DNA of 64,000 nt from Synechococcales cyanobacterium C42_A2020_086 (GCA_015272325.1 JACYLU010000028.1:124001-188000), one strand, 5' to 3'. Positions 44,127 through 53,048 are shown, counted from the first letter of the stretch. Notes: a model not told the origin generated them from the sequence alone. Numbers and translations: made by a program.

Positions 44127-44588
44127 CTATCGGCTTGGACGAATTGGACTGATCTGCTTGGCTTGCTCGATCCAGGTCGCGACTTCGTCAAGCCGTGGGC
44201 AGAGATTGGGCTGCTGTAGCATTGCCACATACAGCTTCAGTATCTGGCGGTGCAGTCGGGCTAGAGGCGTTTGGGCGAGCTGCTGAGGCGAACTGATGCC
44301 TGCATGCAGTACTAGCCCACAGTATTGGCACCCTATTGCCGGCACCCGTGCCAAATCTGCCAAAGCCACCCACTTGTTGATATGCCGCAGATGAAGCTGC
44401 AAACGGGTGGCAAGGGCCTGCCGCTGAGCTGATGTTCGAGTGGCGTTCAGCAGTTGAAAGGTTGTATCAATGCCGCTGCCCTTCAGTTGAGTTTGGTCAC
44501 GGCTGTTGAGACCGGGTAGCTGCTCGATGGCCCAGTTGCTCGGCCGCAGTAGCGGCTGCAAGGCGGCTGAAGGCAAGATCTGGCTCAT
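44127..44588 (-). CDS. DUF4332 family protein (helix-hairpin-helix-like)
   Basis: 153 residues, all helical. IEQLPGLNSRDQTQLKGSGI and LARVPAIGCQYCGLVLHAGI are paired helix-hairpin-helix-like motifs, and ISSPQQLAQTPLARLHRQI continues the pattern. DUF4332 proteins resemble the HhH DNA- or nucleic-acid-binding fold but have no proven activity. It sits 60 bases downstream of the Ser/Thr kinase gene on the same strand. Confidence 0.8.
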   Translation of the reverse strand: MSQILPSAALQPLLRPSNWAIEQLPGLNSRDQTQLKGSGIDTTFQLLNATRTSAQRQALATRLQLHLRHINKWVALADLARVPAIGCQYCGLVLHAGISSPQQLAQTPLARLHRQILKLYVAMLQQPNLCPRLDEVATWIEQAKQISPIRPSR

Positions 44589-44648
44589 GATTGGCTGATG
44601 ATTCGGCAGGTTTGAATAACCGGGCGATGAGTGTGTACTTGTTCAGGT

Positions 44649-46625
44649 CTATTGACCGACAGGGGGCAGCGGCGGCGGCAAAGGTACCCCAAGTAAGCTG
44701 ACATGGAGCGTAAAGTCCGTGGGTTGGGTGGCAATCACGTCAATCTGATAGTCACCTGGCACCGAAATTTGAGAACTCCAGGTAACAATGCCGCTGGCAT
44801 TCTCGACTAGCTGACCATCTGGATAACGAATATTCAGGGTCACGGCTCCCTGAAGCAGTTCCGCGTTCAGCACCTGCCCGAGCTGAGCATTTACTAGATA
44901 GCGCTTAATTCGCACGTCACTGGCTTGATCTGAGACCTGTGTTCCCTGAGGTCCAAGAGGTGGATTTAGAACCTGAGTGTCAATCGTGGGTTCAGCGGGT
45001 GGCGGCGGGCTAGGCGAAGGGGTTGGGCTAGGCGTTGGGACAGCTTCTAGGCTCAAGCTCAGCCGATAATTACTGGACGATACCCCTTGCAGCGGGCTGA
45101 GGCGTACTAGGTACTCGCCAGTGGTATCGAGAGTGCCTTGCCAAGCGAGTACCCGATTGGCACTGTCATTTACCGGTTGCCGGTCAGGAGCAAGCACACT
45201 CAGCAATACGCCTTCCCCGTCTAGGGTCACTGATAGGGTTTGTCCTTGCTCAATGGGGATGATGTAAACAATGGCTTCGTTGGCCTGCAAGGCTCCTTCT
45301 ACGGTGGTCGTTTCTCCAGTGGCTGGCAGATCTAGGCGCTGGCTATACTCCACGGGCTGGGCTGGGCTGGGGCTGGGCGTCGGTTCTGGACTGGGACTGG
45401 CGTCTGGGCTGGGCGTTGGGACCACAGTCGGGACTGGCGTTGGCAGGGGCACAGGGGTCGGCTGAGACGTGTTGAGAATAGCGCTAACAATCGCCCAGGC
45501 CGCAATGCCCGTGACGGTGGCTAATCCCGCTCCGATTGCTATCACGGCCCAGGGGTTTTCCCAGACCGAGGACTCCTGAGGAGTTGGAATCACTGGCGGT
45601 GGCGTTTGGCGCGAGCTAGACGGACGCGAGTAGGTCGAAACCGGGTTTGGGCGTCGCCCTACGGCAATCGTCTGCATTTGCGAGACATCGGACTTAGGAG
45701 TGACCGACTTGGAGACCGGAGTAGAGGACAGCGACGATGCAGGCGGCACTAGGGACGGTGCGGGCGGCGGGGTGTGGGAAATAGCCGGAGGGCTAATCAA
45801 CATCTGTAGAGCCTGAACCAATTCGCCGACCGACTGATAGCGATCGCCAGGACGGTAGCTCAGCATCCGGGTCAACACCTGGGCAAAACCGGGACTGAGG
45901 GTAATCCAGCGCTGCCAATTCCAGGTGAGGTCACGGTCGTCGTAGAGTTCCTGCGGTTCCCGTCCAGTCATCAGCACGAGCGCGGTAACCGCCAGAGCAT
46001 ACAAATCGCTGCTAGGGTAGGCTCGTCCGGTTTGAATCTGTTCGCTGGGGGCATAGCCTAACTTGCCTACCGTGGTGGGAGCTTCATCGGCAGCATGGAC
46101 CCGCGTGGCAATTTCCTTAACCACACCGAAGTCGATCAGCACCGGCAGATTGTCCTGCTGGCGCAGCATGATGTTATCCGGAGCAATGTCGCGATGGATA
46201 ATATTTTTGCCGTGAATGTGAGCCAGCACCGGCAGCAACTGCTGAATCAGCTGCAAAATTTCCGCCTCTGAGAAAGCGAAGCCCCGCAGCTTGCGCTCGT
46301 TGAGCAAGGCACGGTAGGTTTTGCCCTCAACGTAATCTTGCACCAAGAACAGCCGCTGATTTTCCTCAAAAATGGCGCGAAACTGAGGAATTTGCGGATG
46401 GTGGATTTGATACAAAATAGCGGCTTCGCGCTGAAATAGCTCGCGAGCTTTGTTGAGCGAATAGTCACTCCCTTGGGGGGGAATAAATTCCTTCAGGGCA
46501 CAGCGTTCGTTAAAGCGACCCTGATCTTCTGCTAAGTAGGTGCGACCAAACCCGCCCTGCCCCAACACTTGCAGCACCCGGTAGCGGTTTTGCAAAACAG
46601 TTCCAGTTGGAATTGGTGGTTGCAT
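44649..46625 (-). CDS. Membrane Ser/Thr protein kinase with extracellular PPC-like domains
   Basis: 658 residues. The kinase domain (about 13-270) has the Gly loop LGQGGFGRTY, Lys45, Glu67, HRDIAPDN (144-151), DFG (165-167) and GYAPSEQ. A Pro/Ser/Thr-rich linker leads to one membrane segment (about 355-380) and a second, Pro/Thr-rich spacer of repeated TPSPSP units. Outside, two PPC-like (prepeptidase C-terminal) beta domains follow, with GQTLSVTLDGEG, TGEYLVRLSPLQGVSSSNY and PGDYQIDVIATQPTDFTL. All catalytic residues are present. The PPC domains may sense a periplasmic ligand; no phosphatase gene is nearby. Confidence 0.93.
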   Translation of the reverse strand: MQPPIPTGTVLQNRYRVLQVLGQGGFGRTYLAEDQGRFNERCALKEFIPPQGSDYSLNKARELFQREAAILYQIHHPQIPQFRAIFEENQRLFLVQDYVEGKTYRALLNERKLRGFAFSEAEILQLIQQLLPVLAHIHGKNIIHRDIAPDNIMLRQQDNLPVLIDFGVVKEIATRVHAADEAPTTVGKLGYAPSEQIQTGRAYPSSDLYALAVTALVLMTGREPQELYDDRDLTWNWQRWITLSPGFAQVLTRMLSYRPGDRYQSVGELVQALQMLISPPAISHTPPPAPSLVPPASSLSSTPVSKSVTPKSDVSQMQTIAVGRRPNPVSTYSRPSSSRQTPPPVIPTPQESSVWENPWAVIAIGAGLATVTGIAAWAIVSAILNTSQPTPVPLPTPVPTVVPTPSPDASPSPEPTPSPSPAQPVEYSQRLDLPATGETTTVEGALQANEAIVYIIPIEQGQTLSVTLDGEGVLLSVLAPDRQPVNDSANRVLAWQGTLDTTGEYLVRLSPLQGVSSSNYRLSLSLEAVPTPSPTPSPSPPPPAEPTIDTQVLNPPLGPQGTQVSDQASDVRIKRYLVNAQLGQVLNAELLQGAVTLNIRYPDGQLVENASGIVTWSSQISVPGDYQIDVIATQPTDFTLHVSLLGVPLPPPLPPVGQ

Positions 46626-47139
46626 AGCAGACTCGTTTGCCTCTATCTCAACAGCACAACCTCAACAGCACGATGCTCAACAGCAGTGCAATCAGCAGGA
46701 AAGCTATCACACCATCAGAGCAGACCCGGAGATCAAACCCGCTGCACCCAACCTCAGTTCACCCGCTCGACCCAGGACCAACTGTTCAAAACTGCTCAAA
46801 ATTGTTTGTTCAGATTAGTCTTGACATTGCGTTTTGAGACGAAGAGCCACCTGGCCGCGCTGTCTTGCTTTGATCTTGCTGGTGGTAGCAGGATGGCATC
46901 CCATCATAGCAAGGAATCTCGATTCCCTGTTGGTGCCCGTGGTCACTCCCCATGGTGCTGTGAGCCGCGAGTGAATCAGTCCCTAGATAGTTGCCCTCAT
47001 GGCGGTCGAGGAATGACAACCTGAGCAGCCACCCCTATTCTCGACTTCCTGCCACGGGGCAATTGCCAAAGTGACCGCTGAGTGGTTTATTGCTAGAGGT
47101 AGTTTTATCGTCCGCGTTCCGCGTCGCGACTGTGAACTG
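46626..47139. promoter_or_regulatory. Divergent region between the kinase and RTX genes, with repeats
   Basis: About 515 bases with two promoters expected. CTCAACAGCA occurs three times at 14-15-base spacing (46647, 46661, 46676), just upstream of the kinase start, and ACTG(T/C)TCAAA occurs twice at 46781-46800. In-frame extensions of the RTX gene to GTG 47071 exist but lack a ribosome-binding site. Confidence 0.5.
46647..46685. repeat. Three copies of CTCAACAGCA at 14-15-base spacing
   Basis: Exact 10-base units at 46647-46656, 46661-46670 and 46676-46685 upstream of the kinase gene. The helical-turn-like spacing (about 1.4 turns) is not regular enough to claim an operator. Confidence 0.7.
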
Positions 47140-48018
47140 ATGACTTCAACTCGTTTAGCGGTGAATCCCAATTCGGCTTCCTCTTCGGCATCGGCTCGCT
47201 CTAGAAACCGCACCTGTCAGCCTGGCATTACTCTGGTGGGCACAGCGGCGGCTGATGTTTTAGAAGGTGGTCCAGACAATGATACGTTGCGGGGGCTGGA
47301 AGGCAATGATCGACTCGTGGGGCGGCTCTGCAACGACCGCTTGTTTGGCAACCGAGGCAACGACCGCCTTGAAGGAGACGAAGGCAATGATCAGCTGCGC
47401 GGCGACCGAGGTAGAGATACGTTGGATGGAGGCTCTGGCCGAGACTTGCTGCTCGGTGGCCCTCAAGGTGACCGCCTCTTCGGCAGGGGCAACAATGACC
47501 AGTTGCGCGGTGATGATGGCGAAGATACCCTCAACGGCGGACTCGGTCGCGACACCATCTTTGGGGGGGCGAGTGCCGATACCCTCAGCGGTGGTCGAGG
47601 TGCTGACCGTTTGAACGGCGGTCGAGGTGATGATGTGCTGCGGGGTGATGCGGATCGAGATTTGCTAACTGGCGAAGATGGCAGAGATATCTTGGTAGGC
47701 GGTGAAGATCGAGATACACTGACCGGCGGCAACGGGCGAGATCGCTTTGTCTACAACAGCCTGGCAGATCGCGGCGACCGGATCACGGACTTTGATCCCG
47801 ATGAAGAACTACTCGACCTGCGGCAGCTTTTTAGGGACAGGACTATTTACTCAGCGTCCGATCGGTTTCAGGACTATGTGATTGTGGTGAACGACGGCGA
47901 CAATACGATCATTCGGGTTGATCGAGACGGCAGCCGAGGGGAGCGTCCCTTTGTAACGCTGGTGACGCTCAATGACGTCAATTTTGAAGACGTCGGTCGC
48001 AGCGAGTTTCTGGTGTAG
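47140..48018 (+). CDS. RTX calcium-binding repeat protein, Asp/Arg-rich
   Basis: 292 residues with no signal peptide, so probably a type I secretion cargo. After a 45-residue Ser-rich N-terminus comes ITLVGTAAADVLEGG and about 18 degenerate RTX nonapeptides (for example GGLGRDTIFGGASADTLSGG), then DRFVYNSLADRGDRITDFDP and a short C-terminal tail. Most repeats carry Arg where the usual nonapeptide has Gly or Asn (GRGRDTLDGG type), giving a charged, Arg/Asp-rich roll. No enzymatic domain is present. The exporter at 24331 is the only type I candidate in the window. Confidence 0.87.
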   Translation: MTSTRLAVNPNSASSSASARSRNRTCQPGITLVGTAAADVLEGGPDNDTLRGLEGNDRLVGRLCNDRLFGNRGNDRLEGDEGNDQLRGDRGRDTLDGGSGRDLLLGGPQGDRLFGRGNNDQLRGDDGEDTLNGGLGRDTIFGGASADTLSGGRGADRLNGGRGDDVLRGDADRDLLTGEDGRDILVGGEDRDTLTGGNGRDRFVYNSLADRGDRITDFDPDEELLDLRQLFRDRTIYSASDRFQDYVIVVNDGDNTIIRVDRDGSRGERPFVTLVTLNDVNFEDVGRSEFLV

Positions 48019-48037
48019 CAGCGTCGGGTGTAGGCAT

Positions 48038-49351
48038 TTAGGGTGCATAGGGTGCAGGTGGTCGGGCCGCAGCTCCTGAGCGAAGGCGGAACAGCAGCAA
48101 CTCGGTGGTTTGTAGCTCGTTGAAATTATCGTCGCTAATCAGCACAAGGCTCTGGGTGCCGTCGGGCAGCAGCGGTCCCAGGGTCATGCCTTCTAAGTTA
48201 TCAAGGGGAATGCCGAGATCGCTCAAATCGAGCAGCAGCCGTTTGTAGATTGGCGTTACTCCGGTCAGATCACCACTGAACGTGTCAAAGACAGAAATAT
48301 CGGTCGCGCTGCCGGTAGCAATTTGAAACAGCTTGGCGTTGAAGCCGCTCCTGTCAAAAGAGCGCTCGAGGCTAAGGAAATGCCCACCCTGATCGAGGAC
48401 TGCCAATTCAGATAGCCCATGATAGGTCGCGGTTTCAGGCACTGGATCGAGGATATAGAGATGCTCAGACAGCAGCACCGGCAACTCTTCACCGACGAGG
48501 TAATGCAGCAGCCGGATGCGGGTAGGCGGGGGAGTAGCTCCGTCCTTGGTATCCACTTGATCTTGCTGCAGGGCAGATTCGGTGGCGGCAAACAGGCGGA
48601 ACGGTTCCACTGGATTGGTATAGCTGCCGGCACTGAGCGTCAGCGACTCAAAGCCTAGGTTATCCTGAACGCCGATTGGCTGCCCTTCAACGGTTGCTGG
48701 ACGATAGCGGGTCGGAATCGGCAGGCGTTGTCGCCAGCGGCCGGTTGCCAGCTCAAATTCATCGATAAAGGGCGGCACACCTTGGTTGGCTACCCCTTCA
48801 CTAGCAATAAACAGGGTTTGACGCGGCGACAGAGCAATGCCTTCTAGGTCGAGTGTGTCTGCCGGATAGGGATTACCGTCAGGATCGGTCAGGGTTGTCA
48901 CTTTCTCAACTTCCACCGACTGAATTACGCTGGCACCGGCACCGTTCGGATCTGTACTGATCGGGTCTGTACTAGACGGAGTATCTAATGGAGTATCGAA
49001 TTGTTGACTTGATTGTTCTGATTGAGAAGTCGCCAAATTCAGCTTCAGCGTGTAGAAGCGGGCGGGAGCGAAGCGGCTGCGGTCATCCGACACGGCATAG
49101 AGACGATTGCGCTGCCGGTCGAAGGTGATGCCCGATAGCCCACCTAGGCGGGTGCCGGCATACTCCTCGGGCAACGGGTAAGCACCCAAAAAATCCAGCG
49201 ATAGATTCAGAAAAATACGATCTTCAGCTTTTACCTGCGGCAAACTACAGCCCGAGAGCCACAACAGCAGACTGCCAACGACGGCAACCAGACGTACCCA
49301 GCGCAACTGGGTCAAGATCGGTCGCAGCTGCAAGGAGGGAAAACCAGCCAT
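48038..49351 (-). CDS. Phytase-like esterase-activity lipoprotein
   Basis: 437 residues. A signal ending in the lipobox LSGC marks it as a lipoprotein. The body matches the phytase-like (esterase-like activity of phytase) family: GGLSGITFDRQRNRLYAVSD, then DLEGIALSPRQTLFIASEG, NLGFESLTLS, LSELAVLDQGGHFLSLERSF, and LDNLEGMTLGP near the end, a six-bladed propeller pattern. A low-complexity insert (about 100-130) lies in the first third. Activity on phosphate esters is inferred from the family name only. It is convergent with the RTX gene (20-base gap). Confidence 0.87.
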   Translation of the reverse strand: MAGFPSLQLRPILTQLRWVRLVAVVGSLLLWLSGCSLPQVKAEDRIFLNLSLDFLGAYPLPEEYAGTRLGGLSGITFDRQRNRLYAVSDDRSRFAPARFYTLKLNLATSQSEQSSQQFDTPLDTPSSTDPISTDPNGAGASVIQSVEVEKVTTLTDPDGNPYPADTLDLEGIALSPRQTLFIASEGVANQGVPPFIDEFELATGRWRQRLPIPTRYRPATVEGQPIGVQDNLGFESLTLSAGSYTNPVEPFRLFAATESALQQDQVDTKDGATPPPTRIRLLHYLVGEELPVLLSEHLYILDPVPETATYHGLSELAVLDQGGHFLSLERSFDRSGFNAKLFQIATGSATDISVFDTFSGDLTGVTPIYKRLLLDLSDLGIPLDNLEGMTLGPLLPDGTQSLVLISDDNFNELQTTELLLFRLRSGAAARPPAPYAP

Positions 49352-49410
49352 CGGTTGCTATGCTCGGTTGCTATTCCTAGAGGAGTTCTAGCGACGTTTT
49401 ACCTGAAGCT

Positions 49411-50469
49411 TCACACGTAGCAGTTGGCTGCCACCGAGGACGCTAAGGACCGCAGCATGGTGGTTGTGGTGGCAAAATCAACGCAGGCATCGGTAATGCT
49501 TTGCCCATAGACCAGCTTGCTCAGGTCTTTTGGAATCGACTGCTTGCCGGCGACCAGATGGCTTTCTAGCATCACGCCCATGATATGCTTTGAGCCGGTG
49601 GCGAGCTGGTCGGCGATGGCTTGCAGCACGACTGGCTGCTGCGTGTGGTCTTTGTTGGAATTGTCGTGGCTACAGTCAATCATGACGCGAGCCGTTAGCC
49701 CCAGATTGGTCAACTGCCCAACGGCATGCTGCACATGGTTGCGGTCGTAGTTGGGACCATTTTTGCCACCCCGCAGCACCAAATGTCCGTCTGGGTTGCC
49801 CGTAGTCGTGACGATGCTAGCCAAGCCGTCGCGGTTGATGCCCAAGAAGCGGTGGGGTTGGCTCGCCGCTAGCATGGCATTGGCCGCTGCCAGCAAACTG
49901 CCATCGGTGTTGTTCTTGAATCCGATTGGCATCGACAGCCCCGAGGCCATTTCGCGGTGGGTTTGGCTTTCGGTGGTGCGGGCCCCGATTGCCGTCCAGG
50001 AAATGATGTCGGCAATGTATTGGGGAATGATCGGGTCCAGCAGCTCGGTGGCGGCAGGCAGCCCCAGATGCGCTAGATCGAGCAACAGCTTGCGAGCTAG
50101 CCGCAACCCGGTATTGATGTCGTAGCTGCCGTCAAGGTGCGGATCGTTAATCAGTCCTTTCCAGCCAATGGTTGTGCGTGGCTTCTCAAAGTAGACCCGC
50201 ATCACAATTTCTAGATCATCCTCTAGCTCTTTGCGAAGTGCTGCCAATTTTTGCCCGTACTCGAAAGCTGCATCAACATCGTGGATCGAGCAGGGACCAA
50301 CAATTACCAGCAGCCGGCGGTCTTCGTTTTGCAAAATGTTGCGGATGCGGTCGCGCGTGTCGGCTACCAGAGCTGCCGCTGTTTCGGTGATTGGCAACTG
50401 ATCGTGAAGCAGAGCCGGACTCATCAGCGGCCGGGTTTCGACCACGTGCAAATCGTACGTTTTATGCAT
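49411..50469 (-). CDS. 3-deoxy-7-phosphoheptulonate (DAHP) synthase, class I
   Basis: First enzyme of the shikimate pathway, joining phosphoenolpyruvate and erythrose 4-phosphate. The 352 residues show class I alpha motifs: LLVIVGPCSIHDVDAAFEY, MRVYFEKPRTTIGWKGLIND, GARTTESQTHREMASGL, LRGGKNGPNYD and MIDCSHDNSNKD. It is the AroF/AroG/AroH type, which is feedback-regulated by Phe, Tyr or Trp; which one cannot be read here. It stands 60 bases downstream of nothing and upstream of the phytase-like gene, so it may be first in a two-gene transcript. Confidence 0.95.
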   Translation of the reverse strand: MHKTYDLHVVETRPLMSPALLHDQLPITETAAALVADTRDRIRNILQNEDRRLLVIVGPCSIHDVDAAFEYGQKLAALRKELEDDLEIVMRVYFEKPRTTIGWKGLINDPHLDGSYDINTGLRLARKLLLDLAHLGLPAATELLDPIIPQYIADIISWTAIGARTTESQTHREMASGLSMPIGFKNNTDGSLLAAANAMLAASQPHRFLGINRDGLASIVTTTGNPDGHLVLRGGKNGPNYDRNHVQHAVGQLTNLGLTARVMIDCSHDNSNKDHTQQPVVLQAIADQLATGSKHIMGVMLESHLVAGKQSIPKDLSKLVYGQSITDACVDFATTTTMLRSLASSVAANCYV

Positions 50470-50550
50470 AGGTTCCAGTGGAAATGGGGATGCAGACTCA
50501 GTCGGGAAGCAGTAGCGGCAAAGGGTTATCTCAGAACACTTTCACAGAAT

Positions 50551-50582
50551 TGTTAACCCAGAACATTGTTAACCCAGAACAT
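50551..50582. repeat. 16-bp exact tandem duplication
   Basis: TTGTTAACCCAGAACA occurs twice head to tail (50551-50566, 50567-50582). Confidence 0.9.
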
Positions 50583-50657
50583 TCTACCCAACTTCCGAGG
50601 GCAAGCCGTGACCGAAATGGCAGGGAAAACCAAAATTTTCCTGACAGTTTTCCTGGT

Positions 50658-50679
50658 CGTTTCTTGACCGTTTCTTGAC
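50658..50679. repeat. 11-bp exact tandem duplication
   Basis: CGTTTCTTGAC occurs twice head to tail (50658-50668, 50669-50679). Confidence 0.9.
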
Positions 50680-50866
50680 AGTGGACTGACAGGGATTGGT
50701 TCTGCCCTAGCGGTGCTCTCGTTCCGAGGTAGCGACCTAGCCATTTTTCCAGGCAGCAGGCTCCCCATTCTGCCGATGCTGAGGGCTGAAGCGATTCGGC
50801 ATCCTGAAATCAGAGCGCTATCTGCTCAACGATCTTTACTCTTCACTGTCCATCTAGGGGAATTTC

Positions 50867-51847
50867 ATGACTTCAGCTTCAGGATCATCAGGATCATCAG
50901 ATTCAACTCCCGCTTCAGAGCCTAATCCGACTCCGCAACCCACCCTGGCCGCTTTCTCGGACGAACTCGCAACTGCCGTCGAGCGAGCCGGATCCGCGAT
51001 TGTAGCCGTCAATGCCTCGCGGCGCTGTGCGGCAAGCGGTATTCACTGGCAATCGGGGCTGATCGTTACTGTGGATCACGCCATTCGGCGCGAAGAGAGC
51101 ATCACAGTCACCTTGACAGCAGGACGCACCGTTTCGGCGAGCCTGGTAGGACGCGACGGCAGCACTGATCTAGCTGTACTCAAGCTGCCGGACACCGAAT
51201 TGTCCATCGCCGAACTCAGCGAGGAACCATTGCGGGTGGGGCAACTCGTGCTGGGGGTGGGGCGCTCCAGCGAGGGCGAGCTAGCAGCCAGTCTTGGCAT
51301 TATCAGCAGTCTCGGCGGACCCTGGCGCTCGTGGCACGGGGGGCGTATTGAGCAGTTCATCCGCCTAGCTCTGACGGCTTACTCTGGGCTAACGGGGGGT
51401 GCCTTGGTGGACACCAGTGGTCGCATTTTAGGTATGAATACCAGCGGACGGCGGGGGCTAACGCTGACGATTCCCACTAGCACTGTGCGGCGAGTGGTGA
51501 ATCAACTGCTGCAATCGGGGCGAGTGGCGCGGGGCTACTTAGGCGTGGGGATGCAGTCGGTACAAATTCCTGAGCGACTGCAGCAAACGCTGAATCTCAA
51601 CCAGGCTACGGGGGTGATTGTGGTCAGCGTGGAACCCGAGAGTCCGGCAGATCGCGCCGGCGTGTTGATTGGGGATGTGCTGGTGCGGCTGGGCGATCAG
51701 GCTATCACCGATGTCAGCGATGTCTATCTGCTGCTCGACCCCGACCGCGTAGGGCAGCCTCTCACGGCTCAGATCGTCCGGGGCGGAGCGCTGCTAGATT
51801 TGGCCATCACCGTAGGCGAGCGTCCCTGGAGGCAAAACGAATGCTGA
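50867..51847 (+). CDS. HtrA-like protein with PDZ domain, catalytic Ser replaced by Thr
   Basis: 326 residues without a clear signal peptide: a Ser/Pro-rich N-terminus (1-28), a trypsin-like domain (about 35-210) and a PDZ domain (about 222-320, starting RGYLGVGMQSVQIPERLQ). The His is kept (IVTVDHAI, His71) and the Asp too (GRDGSTDLAVLKL, Asp101). The serine motif GNSGG reads GLTGG (174-178), so the nucleophile is Thr176 and the protein is probably inactive or a binding partner. Its TGA overlaps the start of the next gene by seven bases, and the operon continues through a second protease and a LuxR regulator. It may hold substrate through PDZ for its active neighbour; that is inference. Confidence 0.88.
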   Translation: MTSASGSSGSSDSTPASEPNPTPQPTLAAFSDELATAVERAGSAIVAVNASRRCAASGIHWQSGLIVTVDHAIRREESITVTLTAGRTVSASLVGRDGSTDLAVLKLPDTELSIAELSEEPLRVGQLVLGVGRSSEGELAASLGIISSLGGPWRSWHGGRIEQFIRLALTAYSGLTGGALVDTSGRILGMNTSGRRGLTLTIPTSTVRRVVNQLLQSGRVARGYLGVGMQSVQIPERLQQTLNLNQATGVIVVSVEPESPADRAGVLIGDVLVRLGDQAITDVSDVYLLLDPDRVGQPLTAQIVRGGALLDLAITVGERPWRQNEC

Positions 51848-52410
51848 CTCCGTCGGGTTCCCTTTCTCAAGCCGCGCGATTGACTCAAGATTTGGCGGAG
51901 CTAGCCGAACGGCTGCGGCGCTGCACGGTTCAGGTTCACGGTCGCAGGGGTGGCGCAGGATCAGGCATTATCTGGCAATCCGACGGTCTGATCCTCACCA
52001 ATGCCCATGTAATTCGCAGCTCCCGGATCACCGTTGACCTATGGAATGGACGCCGCTTCTCGGCAACCCTGCTCGGCCAAGACTCGCGGCGCGATCTGGC
52101 GGCACTGCGGATCGACGCGACAGACTTACCTGCCGCCACGATTGGTGATTCTAGCCAGCTCCGGGTCGGGGAATTCGTCTTGGCGGTTGGTTATCCGTTC
52201 GGTGGCAGCGCCCTGACGACCGGCATCATCCATTCCACTGCGTCCCAAGATTGGCTGCAATCTGATGTGCTGCTCATGCCGGGCAACTCGGGCGGGCTGC
52301 TGGCAAACGCTCGGGGGGAGGTAATTGGCATCAATACGCTGATCATTCAGGGTCTGTCGGTCGCGATTCCCAGCCGCGCCGTTGAGCCGTTTTTGCAGCG
52401 GTGGCTATGA
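51841..52410 (+). CDS. Trypsin-like serine protease without PDZ domain
   Basis: 189 residues, only the protease domain. The triad looks complete: LILTNAHVI (His56), DSRRDLAALRI (Asp85) and MPGNSGGLL (Ser150). No signal peptide or PDZ domain is present, unlike DegP/HtrA proteins. It overlaps the upstream PDZ pseudo-protease by seven bases and the downstream regulator by four, which implies a fixed ratio and possible complex. The obvious reading is that the two proteins share the work of one HtrA. Confidence 0.9.
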   Translation: MLTPSGSLSQAARLTQDLAELAERLRRCTVQVHGRRGGAGSGIIWQSDGLILTNAHVIRSSRITVDLWNGRRFSATLLGQDSRRDLAALRIDATDLPAATIGDSSQLRVGEFVLAVGYPFGGSALTTGIIHSTASQDWLQSDVLLMPGNSGGLLANARGEVIGINTLIIQGLSVAIPSRAVEPFLQRWL

Positions 52411-53048
52411 TTTCAGTCATCATCCTGGCGGACTCGGCCATTGGGCGCAGTGGACTGGAGGCAATTGTGCAGAGCAGTCCTCGCTTGAGGATTGCCGGCA
52501 GTGGCCTAGTGCAGCCCTCGCTGAGTAGCTGGATCGAGCCGATCGAACGGATCGAGGCGGAGGTGCTGCTGCTAGCGACGGCCTTGCCAGACGAGATGGC
52601 TTTGCTCACCCCCGAAGTATCCGAGGCAACTGATTTGCCCGCGATCGTCTGGCTTGCTGACGATATCCAGTCAGTGACCCTGCCAGAGGCGCTGCGGCTA
52701 GGCATTCGGGCGATTCTGCCCACCGACGCCAGTGCCGAAGAAATTGTGGCGGCCATCGAAACCGTTGCTCAAGGGTTGCTGGTGCTGCACCCAGAGGTCA
52801 TGGGCAGTCTGACGGTGCTCACCTCGCCCCGCCCCTTGACGGCCGCTCGCCAAGCCCTGACACCTCGCGAAATTGAAGTGCTGCAAATGCTGTCGGAAGG
52901 GATGGGCAACAAATCCATCGCTCGCCAGCTTTACATCTCTGAGCACACGGTAAAATTTCACATCAGCTCGATCTTCAGCAAACTCAATGTCTCTAGCCGC
53001 ACCGAAGCCGTAACGCTGGGCATCCGCCAAGGGTTAATTTTGCTGTAG
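52407..53048 (+). CDS. LuxR-type response regulator with degenerate receiver
   Basis: 213 residues from ATG 52407 (ATGA overlap with the protease stop). A receiver-like domain (1-125) precedes a LuxR/GerE helix-turn-helix (about 145-213; LTPREIEVLQMLSEGMGNKS then EHTVKFHISSIFSKLNVSSR). The phospho-acceptor Asp, expected in LLLD, is Ala57 (VLLLATALP), and the usual Lys near 106 is Thr. Only one of the acidic pair is seen (ILADS). It therefore cannot be phosphorylated in the usual way. Co-translation with the two proteases suggests their activity or cargo controls it, or that it regulates them. Confidence 0.9.
   Translation: MISVIILADSAIGRSGLEAIVQSSPRLRIAGSGLVQPSLSSWIEPIERIEAEVLLLATALPDEMALLTPEVSEATDLPAIVWLADDIQSVTLPEALRLGIRAILPTDASAEEIVAAIETVAQGLLVLHPEVMGSLTVLTSPRPLTAARQALTPREIEVLQMLSEGMGNKSIARQLYISEHTVKFHISSIFSKLNVSSRTEAVTLGIRQGLILL

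Larger units (their letters stand above)
50470..50866. promoter_or_regulatory. Divergent region before the protease operon, with two tandem duplications
   Basis: About 395 bases between DAHP synthase (minus) and the protease operon (plus). It has a 16-bp tandem duplication (50551-50582) and an 11-bp one (50658-50679). These lie 180-320 bases before the protease ATG and could fall in either promoter. Confidence 0.55.

Noticed and set aside
45840-45847. HIP1-rich genome signature
   Set aside because: I noticed only one GCGATCGC in 64 kb, so HIP1 is not abundant here.
46569-47024. 151-codon plus-strand frame upstream of the RTX gene
   Set aside because: It overlaps the kinase start on the other strand and follows the CTCAACAGCA repeats; composition is not protein-like.
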